64,000 bases of DNA from positions 186,001-250,000 of the forward strand of contig DASYBM010000009.1 in NCBI GenBank assembly GCA_036500765.1. The letters are read 5' to 3'. A model generated the notes under the pieces. It was not told the DNA's origin and did no database searches. It saw only the letters and a program-made list of their open reading frames with translations. Below, piece by piece: positions 46,544-55,008 of the stretch (its first letter is position 1; the number at the start of each line of letters is the position of its first letter). This stretch comes from Candidatus Sulfotelmatobacter sp. (GTDB lineage Bacteria; Acidobacteriota; Terriglobia; Terriglobales; Acidobacteriaceae). The translations under genes and the position numbers were made by a program.

Positions 46544-47899
46544 ATGAAAACCATTGATCGGGCCCGTCTCCAGTCGCTGATGCACCGCGAGCAGAAGAAG
46601 TTTGTAGATGAGCGCCCTAAGTCGAAGGCGTTGTTTGAACGGGCGCAGAAGTCGCTGCTGGCCGGCGTTCCCATGAATTGGATGGTGAAGTGGGCGGGGG
46701 CGTTTCCGCCGTTCGTGCGTGAGGCGCAAGGCGCGCACTTCTTCGACGTGGACGGACATCGCTATATCGACTTTTGTTTGGGCGACACCGGAGCGATGAC
46801 CGGGCATTCTCCCTCCGCAACCGTGAAGGCGGTGGAAGATCAGGCGCGCCGCGGCATTACGCTGATGCTGCCGGGAGAAGACGCGATTTTTGTAGCAGAG
46901 GAATTGCAGAAGCGCTTTCAGTTGCCGTATTGGCAATTCGCGCTGACGGCGACGGATGCGAATCGGTTTTCGATCCGGCTGGCGCGGCAGATTACGGGGC
47001 GTCCGAAGATTCTGGTGTTCAACTGGTGCTATCACGGCACGGTGGATGAGACGTTCATTACGCTCGATGCTAAAGGAGCGGCGGGGCCGCGGCCGGGAAA
47101 CGTTGGTCCGCCGGTAAATCCGGCAGTCACGACGAAGGTTGTCGAGTTCAATGATGTGGACGCGCTCGAGGCTGCCCTCCTTTCCGGCGATGTGGCTTGT
47201 GTCCTGGCCGAGCCCGCAATGACGAACGTCGGCATCGTGCATCCGCAAGCCGGATTTCACAAAGCATTGCGCGAACTCAGCCGCGAGTATGGAACGCTGC
47301 TGATAATCGATGAGACGCACACGATTTGTGCGGGACCGGGCGGATATACGAGGGCGGAGAACCTCGATCCGGATATTCTCGTGTTCGGCAAGGCCATTGG
47401 CGGAGGTATACCGGGCGCGGCTTATGGCTTCTCGCAGGAGGTGGCCGAGCGGATTACGGCCAGGCAGGAACTTGAGAACTGCGACGTTGGCGGGATCGGA
47501 GGCACGCTGGCAGGAAACGCATTATCGCTGGCGGCTATGCGCGCTACGCTGACCAAGGTTCTTACCAAAGAGGCCTTCGCCCGCACGATTCCGATGGCCG
47601 AACGCTGGACTACTGGCGTCGCCAAGGCAATTGCTGCGGCGGAACTTCCCTGGCATGTGACCGGCCTCGGGTGCCGCGCGGAATATCTTTTCAGCGCCGA
47701 AGAGCCGAAGAATGGTTCGCAGGCCCATGACACCATGGATTTTGAACTGGAGCGATTCATGCATCTCTACGCGATGAATCGAGGAATCTTGCTGACGCCG
47801 TTTCACAACATGGCGTTGATGTCGCCGCAGACGGAAAGCGACGATGTAGACCGGCACACGAAGGTATTTCGCGAAGCGGTACGGGAGTTGGTGGAATAA
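46544..47899 (+). CDS. Class III PLP aminotransferase, glutamate-1-semialdehyde mutase-like
   Basis: A 451-residue fold-type I PLP enzyme. The Schiff-base lysine is Lys283 in LVFGKAIGGGIPGAAYG, the pyridine-N Asp is Asp256 in LIIDETHT, and the DVDGHRYIDFCLGDTGAMTGH start resembles glutamate-1-semialdehyde 2,1-aminomutase. It is longer than HemL (about 430) and GGIGGTLAGNALSLAA differs from HemL's usual GTLSGNP loop, so it is more likely an amino acid or amine transaminase of that clade than the haem enzyme itself. No haem genes adjoin. Substrate unknown. Confidence 0.83.
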   Translation: MKTIDRARLQSLMHREQKKFVDERPKSKALFERAQKSLLAGVPMNWMVKWAGAFPPFVREAQGAHFFDVDGHRYIDFCLGDTGAMTGHSPSATVKAVEDQARRGITLMLPGEDAIFVAEELQKRFQLPYWQFALTATDANRFSIRLARQITGRPKILVFNWCYHGTVDETFITLDAKGAAGPRPGNVGPPVNPAVTTKVVEFNDVDALEAALLSGDVACVLAEPAMTNVGIVHPQAGFHKALRELSREYGTLLIIDETHTICAGPGGYTRAENLDPDILVFGKAIGGGIPGAAYGFSQEVAERITARQELENCDVGGIGGTLAGNALSLAAMRATLTKVLTKEAFARTIPMAERWTTGVAKAIAAAELPWHVTGLGCRAEYLFSAEEPKNGSQAHDTMDFELERFMHLYAMNRGILLTPFHNMALMSPQTESDDVDRHTKVFREAVRELVE

Positions 47900-47956
47900 G
47901 GCCCCCCGGATCTATGAAGAGAATTAATACGAGGTCGACGCGGTAATGAACGGATA

Positions 47957-48012
47957 GGGATTCTTCGACTGCGCGTGCTCATTCGCGTCGCGCTTTCGCT
48001 CAGAATGGCAAG
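47957..48012. repeat. Decayed palindromic repeat copy
   Basis: GGATTCTTCGACTGCG followed after a variable core by CGCTTTCGCTCAGAATGGC: the half-element layout of the GTCATCCTGAGC family with mismatches. Lies in the 179-bp gap before the lipoprotein gene; nothing else is seen there. Confidence 0.5.
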
Positions 48013-48078
48013 TGCAGGGATAACAGATGCAGAATCACAGAGTGGATGGTTCATTCTGGTAGTCTGATTGCGTCCCGC

Positions 48079-49182
48079 ATGACTCTTTTCATCAGAAGAA
48101 CATTGGCGCTGACTGCCACGCTCATGTTCACGGCGTGTGCGACTATTGGGCCGCCGCAGCCTCCGTCACTGGATTTGCCGAGGCCGCCCTCGGATCTGCG
48201 GGCGACACGCAAGGGCGACCGGGTCACGCTCACATGGACAATTCCAACTGTTACCACTGACCGACAGACCGTGCGAAGCAGAGGACCAACCACGATATGC
48301 CGTGGACTGGAGCCGAAGCTGAGTCAGTGCGGAACACCGGTGGGTGAGGCGCCGGCGCAGACCGCAACCAGCACTACTCCGTCCGTCAAAAAGAAAGCGA
48401 CAACATCGTACACCGATTCGCTGGCCGGCCAGACTCAACTCGATAACCACCTCGGCTCTATGACTTATGCCGTCGAAGTGCTCAACGCGAATGAGCGCGG
48501 CGCTGGGCTTTCAAATCAGGTGCGGGTTTCATTGGCGCGCACGCTGCCACCGCCATCGGACTTCGCGGCGCGAGTTACCCCGCAGGGAGTTGTGTTGACG
48601 TGGACGAGCGTCGTTGCGCCCGCGAACAGTTTGCAATCCATCCACTATGTCGATCGCATTTACCGACGAACTGAAGAAAACCAGGCCCCGGTTCTTGTGA
48701 CAGAGATTCCATTTGGAGGTCAAACTGCACGCAGTTTTACGGACGCAGGTATCGAGTGGGAGAAGACGTACCAGTATCGGGCGGAAACGGTGACGGTGAT
48801 CGCTCAGGAGAACAGGCCCGAGGTGCAAGTCGAAGGCGATGACACGCCGGAGATTAAAATCTTTACGCATGACATTTTTCCGCCGGCAGTGCCTTCAGGA
48901 CTACAGGCTGTAGCCTCCGGGCCGGGGCAGAAGACGTTCATCGATCTGGTGTGGGCTCCAGTGACGGACGCCGATCTTGACGGCTACAACGTTTATCGTC
49001 GTGAGGAAGGCCGTCAGGACGGAAACGCGCCGGTCAAGATCAATGCGGCCCCGGTGAAAACGCCGGCGTACCGGGATATGGCGGTCGCGTCGGGAAAGCG
49101 TTATTTGTATTCGGTCTCGGCTGTGGACATCCGGGCAAACGAGAGTGCGCGGTCGGAAGAAGCAGGTGAAGCAGTGCCATGA
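48079..49182 (+). CDS. Fibronectin type III lipoprotein
   Basis: A 367-residue lipoprotein: signal peptide with lipobox MFTAC (Cys19), then two or three fibronectin type III-like domains. Repeated marks are PPSDLRATRKGDRVTLTWT (about 35-55), PPSDFAARVTPQGVVLTWT (about 155-175) and PSGLQAVASGPG with IDLVWAPVTDADLDGYNVYR (about 275-315). Such modules bind proteins or sugars. Probably anchored in the outer or inner membrane, facing the periplasm. ATG 48079 is chosen for the signal peptide; the frame is open from 48046. Function unknown. Confidence 0.78.
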   Translation: MTLFIRRTLALTATLMFTACATIGPPQPPSLDLPRPPSDLRATRKGDRVTLTWTIPTVTTDRQTVRSRGPTTICRGLEPKLSQCGTPVGEAPAQTATSTTPSVKKKATTSYTDSLAGQTQLDNHLGSMTYAVEVLNANERGAGLSNQVRVSLARTLPPPSDFAARVTPQGVVLTWTSVVAPANSLQSIHYVDRIYRRTEENQAPVLVTEIPFGGQTARSFTDAGIEWEKTYQYRAETVTVIAQENRPEVQVEGDDTPEIKIFTHDIFPPAVPSGLQAVASGPGQKTFIDLVWAPVTDADLDGYNVYRREEGRQDGNAPVKINAAPVKTPAYRDMAVASGKRYLYSVSAVDIRANESARSEEAGEAVP

Positions 49183-49249
49183 GAGCAACTCAGAAAATAT
49201 TTCGCTTGGTTAGCGTTCGAGTCTCTGAGATATGTTTAGATAGAGTGCA

Positions 49250-50050
49250 ATGAAATATTGCCGATTTCAATTCAACGGCCAGGCTCAGTATGGACTGGTC
49301 GAGTCCGTCAGCGGGCAGGATGCGATTGTGCGTGTGTTGCTCACCGCTCCGGAAGAAGCCGACGGGGACATGGAGAGCCTTCGGACGCGACGCATTGAAC
49401 CGATTCCTTTGGCGGAAGCGTCGCTGCTGCCGCCCGTAAGGCCGTCAAAGATCGTCTGCGTCGGCCGCAACTATCGCGAACATGCGGCCGAACTCGGTCA
49501 CGATGTACCACAGGAGCCGCTTATTTTTCTGAAAGCCACGTCGGCGCTTCTGCCGCCGGGCGGAATCGTGCGCCGGCCGAAGATTTCCCAGCGCGTCGAT
49601 CATGAAGGCGAACTCGGCGTGGTCATTGGCAAGACTTGCTACCAGCCAGCGGCAGATTCGGACATCCGGCAGTTTATTTTGGGATACACATGCGTGAACG
49701 ACGTGACAGCTCGCGATCTGCAAAACAAAGATGGCCAATGGAGCCGGGCCAAGGGCTTCGATACGTTTTGTCCGGTCGGGCCAGTGGTGACGGATGATAT
49801 TGATCCTTGGGAAGGCATTGGAGTTGAAACCCGCGTTAACGGCGAGATTCGCCAGCGAGGGAATACGCGGGATTTCATCTTCGAACTTGACGTGGTGATC
49901 CGGCATATTGCGCAGGCGATGACTTTGTTTCCAGGAGATCTCATTCCCACCGGGACGCCCGCTGGGGTGGGGCCACTCGTCGCGGGAGATGTGGTAGAAG
50001 TTAGCGTGGAGGGTGCAGGGACGTTGAGAAATTCAATTGTGGACGAATGA
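49250..50050 (+). CDS. Fumarylacetoacetate hydrolase-family protein
   Basis: A 266-residue member of the FAH superfamily, which includes C-C hydrolases, decarboxylases, isomerases of aromatic catabolism and oxaloacetate tautomerase/acylpyruvase (FAHD1). A small N-terminal domain precedes the core starting at KIVCVGRNYREHAAELG; metal ligands are in RVDHEGELGVVIG (Glu-x-Glu type) and the aspartate in VNDVTARDLQ. PTGTPAGVGPL near the end is a family hallmark. Without aromatic genes nearby, the housekeeping acylpyruvase/tautomerase role is the better guess. Stop is followed by a region dense in stop codons. Confidence 0.87.
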   Translation: MKYCRFQFNGQAQYGLVESVSGQDAIVRVLLTAPEEADGDMESLRTRRIEPIPLAEASLLPPVRPSKIVCVGRNYREHAAELGHDVPQEPLIFLKATSALLPPGGIVRRPKISQRVDHEGELGVVIGKTCYQPAADSDIRQFILGYTCVNDVTARDLQNKDGQWSRAKGFDTFCPVGPVVTDDIDPWEGIGVETRVNGEIRQRGNTRDFIFELDVVIRHIAQAMTLFPGDLIPTGTPAGVGPLVAGDVVEVSVEGAGTLRNSIVDE

Positions 50051-50404
50051 AAAAGCGCTGATGAATCGCTGCTGAAAAAAGAGTTGCTCATCTAAAAGCA
50101 GTAATGAAAATAAAAGCAGTAATGAACAAAACATTAAAAAAAGAGAACGGAGCAGAAGCCTTTTGCCCTGCGCCACTTCGACGCGGATGAAGATCGATCG
50201 CTTCAGCAGGTTTCTGCAACTCCAGGCTGCTTCGTGATTTTGTCAACCTATGTCTCCCGCCTGACCCTGCAATGGGGCAATCCCCTAGGAAAAAATCTCC
50301 AGAGTCTTTCGGAATTCACAGATTTCTTTTTACGAAAAGATTGACGGACCCCGATACTCTCCTAGAATTGAAGGCGAATCCCAACCAGGGATCTGAGAGA
50401 AACA
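50051..50404 (+). other. AT-rich intergenic region with duplicated 18-mer and a promoter
   Basis: These 354 bases have no gene. The first half is A-rich with many stop codons and an 18-nt unit repeated in tandem (50093-50110 and 50111-50128, 17 of 18 equal, each with TAATGA). The end holds TTGACG (50341-50346), a 16-bp spacer and TAGAAT (50363-50368), a good sigma-70-like promoter for the gene at 50405. Confidence 0.6.
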
Positions 50405-50662
50405 ATGCCAATTCAACCGCAAGAGCAAGAAACTCTCAACGTCAAACTCGTTCACTTTACCAAGCAGAACTCGCCTGACGAACCCGTGCAAGTTGCGTTT
50501 TCGGTCGTCGATGATCAGGGCAAAGAAGAGATCATCACTGGCGAAATTCCTTATTCCTACGATCTTTTTCGCCTGTGTCAAGAGAATGGGTGGCTGAATG
50601 TTCGTAGGGGTGTGTCGTCCATTCGCGAAACTCGTCCACAGCGCCGCGCCATGACCGCTTAG
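50405..50662 (+). CDS. Small conserved-type hypothetical protein
   Basis: An 85-residue soluble protein (MPIQPQEQETLNVKLVHFTKQ) with a probable beta-rich core (VQVAFSVVDDQGKEEIITGEIP) and basic end. A good promoter and GAGAG upstream of ATG support it as a real gene. I recognise no family. Its last five codons, AMTA plus TAG, are duplicated immediately after the stop. Confidence 0.6.
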   Translation: MPIQPQEQETLNVKLVHFTKQNSPDEPVQVAFSVVDDQGKEEIITGEIPYSYDLFRLCQENGWLNVRRGVSSIRETRPQRRAMTA

Positions 50663-50690
50663 GCCATGACCGCTTAGTATGACGGCGTAG
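50648..50690 (+). repeat. 15-nt stop-codon ladder after the 85-aa gene
   Basis: GCCATGACCGCTTAG at 50648-50662 is the gene end; an identical copy follows at 50663-50677 and a decayed third, TATGACGGCGTAG, at 50678-50690. All end in TAG. Confidence 0.93.
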
Positions 50691-50725
50691 TCGCAAACTT
50701 CCAACCGCGCGCCGCTCATCGACAG

Positions 50726-50758
50726 TGCGCCGGAGCCAGGCGATACGGCTCCGGCGCA
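50726..50758. terminator. Hairpin between convergent genes
   Basis: A perfect 12-bp GC-rich stem (TGCGCCGGAGCC and complement) with a 9-nt loop lies midway between convergent genes. No strong T-run follows on either strand, so termination is likely but not certain. Confidence 0.5.
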
Positions 50759-50814
50759 TTCCTCTAAGGGCTTCCAGGACTTGAAAAAGGTTTTCGCTGC
50801 TCAGGAGATGGGTT

Positions 50815-51105
50815 CTATTGGAGGCGGAACCGCTCCCGCATAATCCGCTGCAATCGAGGCTTATACAGCAGATCGAAAGCGAGTTCTTTGTCGGGAAACA
50901 TGGCGAGAGCTGCGCGTTTAGCTGCGGCTGCAAGTTCGGAAGCTTCCTCGATGGTGAGGCTGGAGTCCTGGCCGATAACGGACATCACCATGTTAATCAT
51001 CACTTGCAGGCGGCGTATTTTTCGGGCTTCCTCTTCGCGCTCGCGGCTCGATCCTTCGCTTACAGGAAAAATTGGTTCATTCGAAGCCTGACCGTGAATG
51101 TTCAT
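50815..51105 (-). CDS. Small helical hypothetical protein
   Basis: A 96-residue, mainly helical, charged protein. Residues 18-45 (SSREREEEARKIRRLQVMINMVMSVI) look like a coiled coil, followed by LTIEEASELAAAAKRAALAMFPDKELAFDLLYKPRLQRIM. ATG 51105 follows AAGGGGA at good spacing. No membrane segment, no known family; the shape would suit a small regulatory or dimerising protein. Confidence 0.6.
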   Translation of the reverse strand: MNIHGQASNEPIFPVSEGSSREREEEARKIRRLQVMINMVMSVIGQDSSLTIEEASELAAAAKRAALAMFPDKELAFDLLYKPRLQRIMRERFRLQ

Positions 51106-51302
51106 GAAGTCCCCTTTGTTCCACAGACTTGGATGACGCGACCTCCCTTGGTCGTTGTAGCCATTCTGCCGCAGTCATAAAAGAAAGCAATAACTCTAAA
51201 GTGCCGTTTCGGTGCCGCCCCTATGAGTTGGAAGAAGAGTAGAATCGGCTAGCAGGGTGGGGATCGGACTTGGGAATTGGCCGATTCCGGAAGCGAGGAA
51301 TC

Positions 51303-51647
51303 ATGGGAGAACCTGTCAAGTTAGCCGGCGGCGGGCAGCCGCGCCCTAATCCGGGCCCTAATCCGAACGAGAGACTGGTGAAGGTGTTCGAATCCGAGCA
51401 GGAGTCTGAGGCGCTGGTGGTCAAGGGATTGCTCGATTCGGCGGGGATCGACAGCGATCTGACTTCGGCGTCGCTGGTGCAGGACGCCTTTCCGGGGCTG
51501 GGCGGGATGATCATACTGGTGCGCGAAGAGGATGCGGAAACGGCGCGCAGTCTGGTGGCGGAGCAACTGCGATCGCCCGCAGACGATGACGAGACCGCTG
51601 AGATTGCGATTATTGAGGATGATGATGAGATGACGGATCAAAGTTAG
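51303..51647 (+). CDS. DUF2007-like putative signal-transducing protein
   Basis: A 114-residue protein. The core ERLVKVFESEQESEALVVKGLLDSAGIDSDLTSAS followed by GMIILVREEDAETARSLVAEQ has the compact alpha/beta layout of DUF2007, small domains thought to bind a ligand or protein partner. The C-terminus is very acidic. I use ATG 51303 after GAGG; the open frame starts at 51270. No partner genes identified. Confidence 0.65.
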   Translation: MGEPVKLAGGGQPRPNPGPNPNERLVKVFESEQESEALVVKGLLDSAGIDSDLTSASLVQDAFPGLGGMIILVREEDAETARSLVAEQLRSPADDDETAEIAIIEDDDEMTDQS

Positions 51648-51673
51648 GGGCGGTTCCCCCCGCATCCGCGGCT

Positions 51674-52159
51674 TCATTCACTGATGACGTGGTCGGCCCA
51701 TTCCACCAGGGAAACGTAGATTGGAACCGTGCCCCATTGAGCGTTCCAATTGCTCAAGTCAGCATCCGTGACCCCACGGGCCCGGGAGCAGGCCCCTCAA
51801 GAAAATACCGGGATGCGTTTAGCTACAACCTTCGTCATGGTCTCGTTCAGGGGAGGCCATCCAATAGGTTTGACCGCATCAATCGTCGCCTTGCGCATGA
51901 GGTACGTAGCTTCGTGAGTGAGAAATATCTGCACGTCATGCCCGGCGTCTGCCAATGCTAGCCCGTGGGAAAAGACGAAGGACGCTCGGGTCGGCTCGTC
52001 GGTTCCCCAAGAACTTCTCATCAAAATGTGCAATTTCTTCTTAGGCGTCTGAAGTTGCTGAGTCTGCCCTTCGCTGGTGGAAGCGGTAACGGCCCCGGCG
52101 GCGACCGCGCCAGCAGCCAACTGCGTCCATTTTTCAAGAAAGTCTCGGCGAGTCGCCAT
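51674..52159 (-). CDS. DsrE-like protein with in-frame TGA: candidate selenoprotein
   Basis: Read on the minus strand from ATG 52159 (GGGAG upstream), the frame gives 120 residues, a TGA at 51799-51797, and 40 further residues to TGA 51676-51674. The N-terminus has a twin-arginine-like export signal (ATRRDFLEKWTQLAAGAVAAG), the middle (KLHILMRSSWGTDEPTRASF, FSHGLALADAGHDVQIFL) is a DsrE-type fold, and the sequence around the TGA is IPVFS-stop-GACSRARG. In DsrE relatives this spot reads V-C-G-A-C-x-x-A-R-G, so the TGA replaces the first Cys of a CxxC and would give U121-x-x-C124. GC-rich inverted repeats directly after the TGA could form a stem-loop. If TGA is not decoded, it is a fresh pseudogene of 120 codons. 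Downstream of comEC, same strand. Confidence 0.7.
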
Positions 52160-52215
52160 GCCCACTCCCAGAATCGGCAGAAGTTTAACACAAGCTGCCA
52201 CGATTAACTCCTCCC

Positions 52216-54864
52216 TTAGTAAAAACCGATGGCCTGAAGAACCGCCACAGAAGGCGTAACGGAGTGGCCGTCAAGGTAGAAGGTGACGGCCCCGTCGAGA
52301 TCGGTCCGGTAGACACGGGCCCCCGCGTCCGACAAGTGGGTGAGAGCTTCCAGACGAGGCAGGCCGAAGGAATTTCCTGATCCGACAGAAATGATGGCGA
52401 ATTGGGGCCGGACCGAAGATAGCAGCTCCGGCGTGCTCGCGTTTGAACTGCCATGGTGGCCAACCTTCAATAGATTCGCTCGGGGATGGTGAAGCGCGGC
52501 GATGCGGCGCTCCACTTGCTTCTCGGCGTCCCCCTCCAACAAAACCGACGAATCGCCATAACCGACGCGCAGCACCAGGGAATCATTGTTTACAGGCTTG
52601 GGGCCGACAGGCCAGTCGGACGGCGGGAACAACACCGACACTTTTGCTCCGCCGAGTTCGAACTCATCCCCCTCCCAATGGCGCACAACTTTGATGCCGA
52701 GGGCTTCGGCAGTTGAGACCACGCTTGCGAGCGCACGACTCGGTGGCAATAGTCCGATCCACAATTCTCTTGGCTTAAAGTTTTTCAGAACGGCAATCAT
52801 GCCGCCGATGTGGTCGGAATGCCCGTGAGTAATGGCAACGGCGTCGAGGCGCGACATGCCGCGGCTCCAGAGATAGGGAGAGACGACGTCTTCGCCGAAA
52901 TCGAGTTGCGAGCCGCCGGGACCGATGGGACCTCCGGCATCGATGAGCAGAGTGCGGCCTTGCGGCGTGACCAGCAGGATGGAATCGCCCTCGCCGACGT
53001 CGATGGAGGTGACTTCCAGGACGCCCGGTCGCACGCGGGGCATAGCTGGGGTGAATGCCAGAACCAGCGAGGCCGCGAGAATGGCGGCCAGTCCGAGGGC
53101 GGCGAAAAAAGCACGACGACGTGCGGCCCAGATGGCCAGCACGAGCGCGCCAACCGCGATCGCTACGACCACGATCGACGGCATTGGAACGCGGAGGTCC
53201 CCCGCGCGCAGCGAGCCGAGTCCATGGACCGTGCCGGTGATACCATGCAGCGCAATCGTGGTCAGAAATACCGGCACTTTGGCCAGCCAAAGTGAGATGA
53301 AACCCAGAGCGATCGCGGCGGCGGCGGCCGGCATCATCAGTTGGGTAAGGGGCACGACGACGAGGTTAGAGGGCAATCCGATGGTGGTGGCGCGATGGAA
53401 GTAGTAGGCCATGGGCAACGCTAGTCCCATTTGCATAACCGCGGAAACGAAGAGCAACTCCCACGCGGCCAGGAAGAACGCAGTCGTGCCGCAAACTAAG
53501 CGGCGCGACCACTTCTCTCCGACGAAGAGCGCACCACGCGCGGCGATGAACTGCAAGTCCACGCGGAATTGGGCCACCCGCGGAGGTAGAAGCGCAGGGT
53601 AGTCGTCGGAATCCCAATTGGCCAGCGCCTGCTTCTGCAGTTGCGAAGTACGCTGGAGAATCGGAATCGCAATAGCCGCCACAATCAGCACGCAGAGAAA
53701 AGTCATCTGAAAACTGGCAGTGAAGAGCTGACGCGGATCGAAGATCAACAGACCCAAAGCCGCTGCGCCGAGGGCGTTGACCATGGCCCGATCGCGGTAG
53801 AGCAGGCGGGTGCCGAGGTAGATGGCGCACATCAGCGTGGCACGCCAGACCGGGGCGCCGACTTCCGTAACAAAGGCATAAGCGACGCAGAACAATATCG
53901 TCAATAGCGTGGCTGGAATCTCCGCTACGCGCAGTTGGCGCAGCGTCCAGAAAACCACAAAGGCGAGGATGCTGACGTTCATTCCAGAAACGACCAGGAC
54001 GTGGTAGGTGCCGGAGCGCTGGAAGTCGACCCGGGTGTCGCGGTCGATAAAGGCCTCCTCGCCAATGACCATCGCATCAATCAGGGCCGCCTCGCGCGGG
54101 GCCCAAAGTTCCTGCACTTTATCGACGACGCCACGGTGAAGTCGGCTGCGCCAGGCGGCAACACGGCTTCCGGCAAAGCCGGGAAGCCGCTCGACGTTTT
54201 CCATTTTGGCCGAGCTTAGTGCAGCAATGCCACGATCGGCGAGATAGTGCTGATAGTCGAAGGCTCCCGGATTGCGAAAGTTGTGCGGAAGTTTGAGCTC
54301 TGTGGAAAAGCGAATGCGGTCGCCATAGTGGAGGATGGGCATGACGGCAGGGCCGGTCTCGGCATCATCGTCGGCAGCAACGTCGTTTAGGCGAGGGCTG
54401 TAAATGCTCAAATGAATGCCCGAATGAATCGCCTCGCTTTGACCCTTCGTGTTCCGAACCGATTCCGTTTCGACCTCTACGGTCTGTTTGAGTTCATTGA
54501 GACCACCTCGCTGCAAGCGGCCGTCGCGCGTAACGTGGGCGGTAATTTCGAGCTTCTGGCGGTCGGCATAGCGATCGATGTTGGTGTCGAGACGTGGAGA
54601 AGCTCCGCGGACTTGAATATAAAGTGCGCCCGTGAGAAAAAACGCTCCGAGCGCCAACCCCCACCCCAGCGCGGAACGGCGGCGAGCGAAGTATGCTGCG
54701 GCGGCGATGAAGGATGAGCCAGCCACAATCCACCAGAGCGCGGGACGCCAGTGGTAGATTCCGGCGATGATTCCGGCGGAATAGGCGACCGCGGCCCAGA
54801 GCATAGGTTCGCGCGCGGCCTTGAAGCGGAATGCTGGAGGCGGCGCTGGGGCGGCCGGCATCAT
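52216..54864 (-). CDS. comEC: ComEC/Rec2 DNA-uptake channel protein
   Basis: An 882-residue inner-membrane protein that moves single-stranded DNA into the cytosol during natural transformation. N-terminal helices and an OB-like soluble domain (about 85-235), the competence core with about eight helices (YHVLVVSGMNVSILAFVVFW and ALIDAMVIGEE are family marks) and a C-terminal metallo-beta-lactamase domain from about 620, with HGHSDH at 680-685 and LLIDAGG before it; this domain is thought to degrade the non-transported strand. Full length. No comEA adjacent. The DsrE-like gene follows after 56 bp. Confidence 0.92.
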   Translation of the reverse strand: MMPAAPAPPPAFRFKAAREPMLWAAVAYSAGIIAGIYHWRPALWWIVAGSSFIAAAAYFARRRSALGWGLALGAFFLTGALYIQVRGASPRLDTNIDRYADRQKLEITAHVTRDGRLQRGGLNELKQTVEVETESVRNTKGQSEAIHSGIHLSIYSPRLNDVAADDDAETGPAVMPILHYGDRIRFSTELKLPHNFRNPGAFDYQHYLADRGIAALSSAKMENVERLPGFAGSRVAAWRSRLHRGVVDKVQELWAPREAALIDAMVIGEEAFIDRDTRVDFQRSGTYHVLVVSGMNVSILAFVVFWTLRQLRVAEIPATLLTILFCVAYAFVTEVGAPVWRATLMCAIYLGTRLLYRDRAMVNALGAAALGLLIFDPRQLFTASFQMTFLCVLIVAAIAIPILQRTSQLQKQALANWDSDDYPALLPPRVAQFRVDLQFIAARGALFVGEKWSRRLVCGTTAFFLAAWELLFVSAVMQMGLALPMAYYFHRATTIGLPSNLVVVPLTQLMMPAAAAAIALGFISLWLAKVPVFLTTIALHGITGTVHGLGSLRAGDLRVPMPSIVVVAIAVGALVLAIWAARRRAFFAALGLAAILAASLVLAFTPAMPRVRPGVLEVTSIDVGEGDSILLVTPQGRTLLIDAGGPIGPGGSQLDFGEDVVSPYLWSRGMSRLDAVAITHGHSDHIGGMIAVLKNFKPRELWIGLLPPSRALASVVSTAEALGIKVVRHWEGDEFELGGAKVSVLFPPSDWPVGPKPVNNDSLVLRVGYGDSSVLLEGDAEKQVERRIAALHHPRANLLKVGHHGSSNASTPELLSSVRPQFAIISVGSGNSFGLPRLEALTHLSDAGARVYRTDLDGAVTFYLDGHSVTPSVAVLQAIGFY

Positions 54865-55008
54865 ACGGCTGGGTGGTCCATCCGAAAGCCCGATTCAGAA
54901 TTCATATTGGAAACGCAGCGAGGAAATTCCTCAGGCGCTAAGGCGATATCAACTAGTGACACGGGTACGCTGTGCTCTTCGCTCACGCGAAGCCTCCAGA
55001 AACCAGTT

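Noticed and set aside
46544..47899. Calling the aminotransferase HemL
   Set aside because: Longer than HemL, different GTL loop, no haem genes nearby.
51647..52216. Reading this stretch as empty intergenic DNA or as only a 134-codon ORF
   Set aside because: The 134-codon ORF stops at the TGA, but homology-like sequence goes on in the same frame for 40 codons, so the gene is longer.
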